33,801 bases of DNA from an uncultured Clostridia bacterium (GTDB lineage: Bacteria; Bacillota; Clostridia; Oscillospirales; Ruminococcaceae). Each line of letters starts with the position of its first letter. Positions within the stretch are counted from its first letter, which is position 1. The stretch lies in contig CANPXN010000030.1 of assembly GCA_947586185.1 (NCBI GenBank), forward strand, positions 1-33,801, written 5' to 3'. The position numbers were made by a program, and so were the translations under genes. Positions 31,277 to 33,801 of this stretch are shown in pieces. Under the pieces are notes generated by a model. That model was not told the DNA's origin. It did not search any database and was given only the letters and a program-made list of their open reading frames with translations.

Positions 31277-32629
31277 ATGTTTCGCTTGATTATTTGGATT
31301 GTATGGCTTATATGCCTGCTCTGCCTGTGCGTCGCACAGTCGAGACGGGTACTTTTCACACCACAATTCGGGTTCATCGCTAGCTTTATTCCGCAGGCGT
31401 TGTTTTTACTGTTCTTTGTTGACAAGTGGGATGTGGACTTCAGCGATGAGACATTGCTTACGCTTATAGGGAGTGTGACGCTGTTTTTTGCGGTTTCGTT
31501 TTTTTGCGCATGGTTCTATTTTAAGTCGCATAATTTCAATGAGCGGCATCGGAGGAGCATGACCGCTGTTAATGAGCCGATACATTTAAGCAAAATCGCA
31601 TTAATTTTGCTGCTTACTTTCAACGTGTTGGAGATTATACTGTGGCTGTACTATGTGTCGAAGGACACACCAGGCGGTACAATAATTGAGAAGTTTGCAT
31701 ATATGGCCTGGGCGTCGAAATTTGGTAGCTTGGAAGAGAAAGTTAGGCTTCCTTTTTTTGTGAGTCAACTTAAGGTTTTCTTCGATGCCAGTGGTTATAT
31801 GATGCTTTATCTCCTAATCCACAGCATCATATTTAAAAATAAAGAGAACAGGATTCTATTTATATTAAATTTATCGTGCTGGATTGCTAATCTGTTTTTT
31901 TCAGGAAACAGGGGACCGTTTGTAATTTTTTTTCTAATGGCCGTTGTACAGGGGTACTTCATTTACGGTAAATCAAAGGGATGGAAATTTCACATCAAGT
32001 TTAGGACTGTCTTTTGCGTGCTGGGATTGGTCGTCCTTACGATTTGCGCGTTGTATTGGACGCTCAGCTGGTTTGGAAGAGACACGAAACAATCAATGGT
32101 TGATTATCTGGGAGGTTATCTTTCTGCGCAAATAAAGAATTTTGATACTTTTATGCGGGAAGGAAGGTTTGGCAGTGAATTTGTGAATTCGGTGACCTTT
32201 AGAAGCGTTATCGATCAGTTCGGACGCCTTTTGGGAAAACCTGAGTGGCAACGCAATCTTGACCTGCAATTCAGGTATATCAATGGTTATAGCCTTGGAA
32301 ACTGTTATACGGCACTATACTGTTATTTGCATGACTTTGGCTATGTCGGACTGGTGGGCCTAATCACTTTAATGGCAGTTATTTCTCAAACTGTCTTTTT
32401 GAAGATGGTCTATGGGAAAAAGCAGAATAAGATAAGCATAATGCTTCTTGTATATGCCTATATGTATCAGGCGATTCTTCTGTCCTTCCTATCGGATAGA
32501 TTTTTCATTAACATTTTTAATCTGACCATGGTCAAATATCTTTTGAGTTGGTGGCTGCTCAGGTTGATATTGACAAAAGTGAGGCTGAAACAAGTTAGAG
32601 TCAACGTAAGTCACGTGAATAATATATAA
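31277..32629 (+). CDS. wzy: Wzy-type oligosaccharide repeat-unit polymerase
   Basis: 450 residues, ATG 31277 with TTGAGGTG upstream. About 10-12 membrane helices with a large loop after NRGPFVIFFLMAVV and a final conserved stretch GNCYTALYCYLHDFGYVGLVG, which is typical of O-antigen polymerase-like proteins (G-N-x-Y-T...DFG..G). It joins exported repeat units on the outer face of the membrane. Low GC and rich in Phe/Ile, as usual for Wzy. It follows the flippase by 23 nt. Confidence 0.88.
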   Translation: MFRLIIWIVWLICLLCLCVAQSRRVLFTPQFGFIASFIPQALFLLFFVDKWDVDFSDETLLTLIGSVTLFFAVSFFCAWFYFKSHNFNERHRRSMTAVNEPIHLSKIALILLLTFNVLEIILWLYYVSKDTPGGTIIEKFAYMAWASKFGSLEEKVRLPFFVSQLKVFFDASGYMMLYLLIHSIIFKNKENRILFILNLSCWIANLFFSGNRGPFVIFFLMAVVQGYFIYGKSKGWKFHIKFRTVFCVLGLVVLTICALYWTLSWFGRDTKQSMVDYLGGYLSAQIKNFDTFMREGRFGSEFVNSVTFRSVIDQFGRLLGKPEWQRNLDLQFRYINGYSLGNCYTALYCYLHDFGYVGLVGLITLMAVISQTVFLKMVYGKKQNKISIMLLVYAYMYQAILLSFLSDRFFINIFNLTMVKYLLSWWLLRLILTKVRLKQVRVNVSHVNNI

Positions 32630-32635
32630 TATAAA

Positions 32636-33649
32636 ATGAAGAAAAACAATTTACGGAGATCGGAACTCGATATAGCCAGAGGGCTTGGCATTTTGACGGT
32701 TATACTGGGGCATACCGTATCATTCCCGTTATTCAGAGGGTTTATTTTTTCATTTCATATGCCGTTGTTTTTCATTATTGGCGGTATCAACTATCATTTT
32801 TCCGAAACGAAAGAAGAGCTTTTCCGAAACATAAATAAGAGCTTTAAACGCCTGATAGTACCATCCGTATCCATGTATGCTGTTATAACCATCATTTATT
32901 TTATCTTTGAGAAAACGGAATTAAACACGCATGATTTTTTGCTTGCGGTGTTTTTTAGTAGCGGTGTCAAATTCGATTCGTGTTTTGGGCCTGTTCCGGC
33001 GGTTGGAGCTATTTGGTTCCTTGTTTGTTTATTTTGGTGCAGAACGATTAGCGATTTGCTTCACTATAGGCTTGGCAATGGGGGTTACGGTTTATCTGTT
33101 GCGGTGCTGTCCTGCGTAGGGGTTAGTATCGGTAGATTAATTTGGCTGCCACAGAATCTGGATGTTGCATTAGCGGTTTTGGTATTTTTTTCCCTCGGTA
33201 TATGGATAGACAAGGGAGAAATCATTGAAAAAGTATCTATAAGACCGCTTCTTTTAGTTGGTTGCGCAATGTTTGCGGGGGGGGGTATGTTTATTGAGCT
33301 ATATTTCTCCCATGACTATCTTGAATTGGCCAATAGGTCTTATCCTATGTTCCCCATATGCTTTATAATTGCCGCCCTTTTAAGTGTATGTGTTATGGCT
33401 GCCAGCAGATGGATTTCCATCGGAAAGGATACAAGGTTTAAGAAAGTGTTATCGACGCTTGGGAAAGAATCGCTGTTGCTATTCTCTATACATTATCTCG
33501 ACAGCTTATGGAGCTTTGCGTGGAAAGTCGAGTGCTTTGGCGAGGGAGCGTCCCAGCTTATCAGTTCTATACTGAGATTAGTGCTGGATATAATAATATT
33601 CTATATCACGTTGAGCCTGCGCCAGAGATTTTGTGCGAGTAAGACATAA
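32636..33649 (+). CDS. Acyltransferase family 3 membrane protein (putative sugar O-acetyltransferase)
   Basis: 337 residues, ATG 32636; no clear ribosome binding site, the upstream is AT-rich and only 6 nt from wzy. The opening SELDIARGLGILTVILGHT and FSFHMPLFFIIGG are the family hallmark (R and H of the acyltransferase 3 / fucose 4-O-acetylase group), followed by about ten membrane helices. Such proteins transfer acetyl groups from cytoplasmic acetyl-CoA to sugars of surface polymers. A run of nine G (33276-33284) lies at about residue 214, so expression may vary by slippage. Confidence 0.87.
   Translation: MKKNNLRRSELDIARGLGILTVILGHTVSFPLFRGFIFSFHMPLFFIIGGINYHFSETKEELFRNINKSFKRLIVPSVSMYAVITIIYFIFEKTELNTHDFLLAVFFSSGVKFDSCFGPVPAVGAIWFLVCLFWCRTISDLLHYRLGNGGYGLSVAVLSCVGVSIGRLIWLPQNLDVALAVLVFFSLGIWIDKGEIIEKVSIRPLLLVGCAMFAGGGMFIELYFSHDYLELANRSYPMFPICFIIAALLSVCVMAASRWISIGKDTRFKKVLSTLGKESLLLFSIHYLDSLWSFAWKVECFGEGASQLISSILRLVLDIIIFYITLSLRQRFCASKT
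33276..33284 (+). repeat. G9 homopolymer inside the acyltransferase gene
   Basis: Nine G encode the Ala-Gly-Gly-Gly stretch around residue 214 of 337 in an otherwise AT-rich gene. A gain or loss of one G would truncate the protein inside its membrane domain. The present length is in frame. Confidence 0.85.
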
Positions 33650-33736
33650 AAACGAACTCGGATTAATAGCTTTTTTACGTAGGATAAAGGCGGAAGGCTT
33701 TCTCATCATGCGGTTTAACGAGGAGAGACTTGACCC

Positions 33737-33801
33737 ATGACCATCATCGTCACCGGCGGGGCCGGGTTTATCGGCTCCAACTTCATCTTCCATATGCTCA
33801 A
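33737..33801 (+). CDS. rmlB: Start of dTDP-glucose 4,6-dehydratase (runs off the window)
   Basis: ATG 33737 with GGAGAG about 9 nt upstream. Only 21 residues are visible: TIIVTGGAGFIGSNFIFHML, a NAD-binding glycine motif followed by SNF, the form typical of RmlB. Other extended-SDR nucleotide-sugar enzymes share the glycine motif, so the exact call is probable and not certain. It would supply dTDP-4-keto-6-deoxyglucose, for example for rhamnose. The 87-nt gap before it shows no clear terminator, so the operon probably continues. Confidence 0.65.
   Translation, partial: MTIIVTGGAGFIGSNFIFHML

Overview
The window looks like a chromosomal exopolysaccharide/capsule locus of a Gram-positive gut-type Clostridium relative (Oscillospiraceae-like; inferred). 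Supporting signs are good AGGAGG-type ribosome binding sites, TTG and GTG starts, a class B sortase with a sortable surface protein, a LytR-CpsA-Psr protein, and a Wzz / PHP phosphatase / BY-kinase trio. Base composition is mosaic: nucleotide-sugar genes are GC-rich, while several glycosyltransferases, the ulosonate genes, Wzy and the acyltransferase are AT-rich, as is usual for capsule loci built by transfer. Nearly everything from 3073 onward is on the + strand with short gaps or overlaps, consistent with one long operon.

Left edge (1-1049): the tail of an unrecognised protein, a small 65-residue protein whose ribosome binding site lies in a hairpin, and a VanZ-like membrane protein with its own promoter.

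Switch region (1164-3072): a tyrosine recombinase gene is followed by a 0.8 kb non-coding island. It holds three copies of a 26-bp dyad (2074-2099, 2368-2393, 2871-2896), each with two 11-nt arms around an asymmetric 4-nt core. Copy 1 is inverted relative to copies 2 and 3. A leftward promoter faces copy 1 and a rightward promoter faces copy 3; each -10 box lies exactly 42 nt from its site. A strong intrinsic terminator follows copy 3 and precedes wzz. I read this as a recombinase-driven promoter switch plus leader attenuation controlling polysaccharide expression. It is the most interesting system in the window.

Polysaccharide operon (3073-33801): chain-length regulator, sortase B, LCP protein, anchored surface protein, PHP tyrosine phosphatase, tyrosine kinase and initiating sugar-phosphate transferase. 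Then come the complete GDP-D-glycero-D-manno-heptose set (HddC, HddA, GmhB, GmhA) with an FkbM methyltransferase and a GalE interspersed; UDP-glucose dehydrogenase, UDP-xylose synthase and a second epimerase; phosphohexomutase, ManC and ManA for GDP-mannose; a GT4; UDP-galactopyranose mutase; a GT2; a DUF115 protein; a decayed methyltransferase; and a CMP-ulosonate module (KdsB-like, HMGL-type aldolase fused to a DUF115-like domain, KdsC-like). The window ends with a second GT2, a Wzx flippase, a Wzy polymerase, an acyltransferase and the start of rmlB. Together they make, assemble, export, polymerise and probably attach a complex heteropolysaccharide. G9 tracts inside the methyltransferase and the acyltransferase suggest a second layer of possible phase variation.
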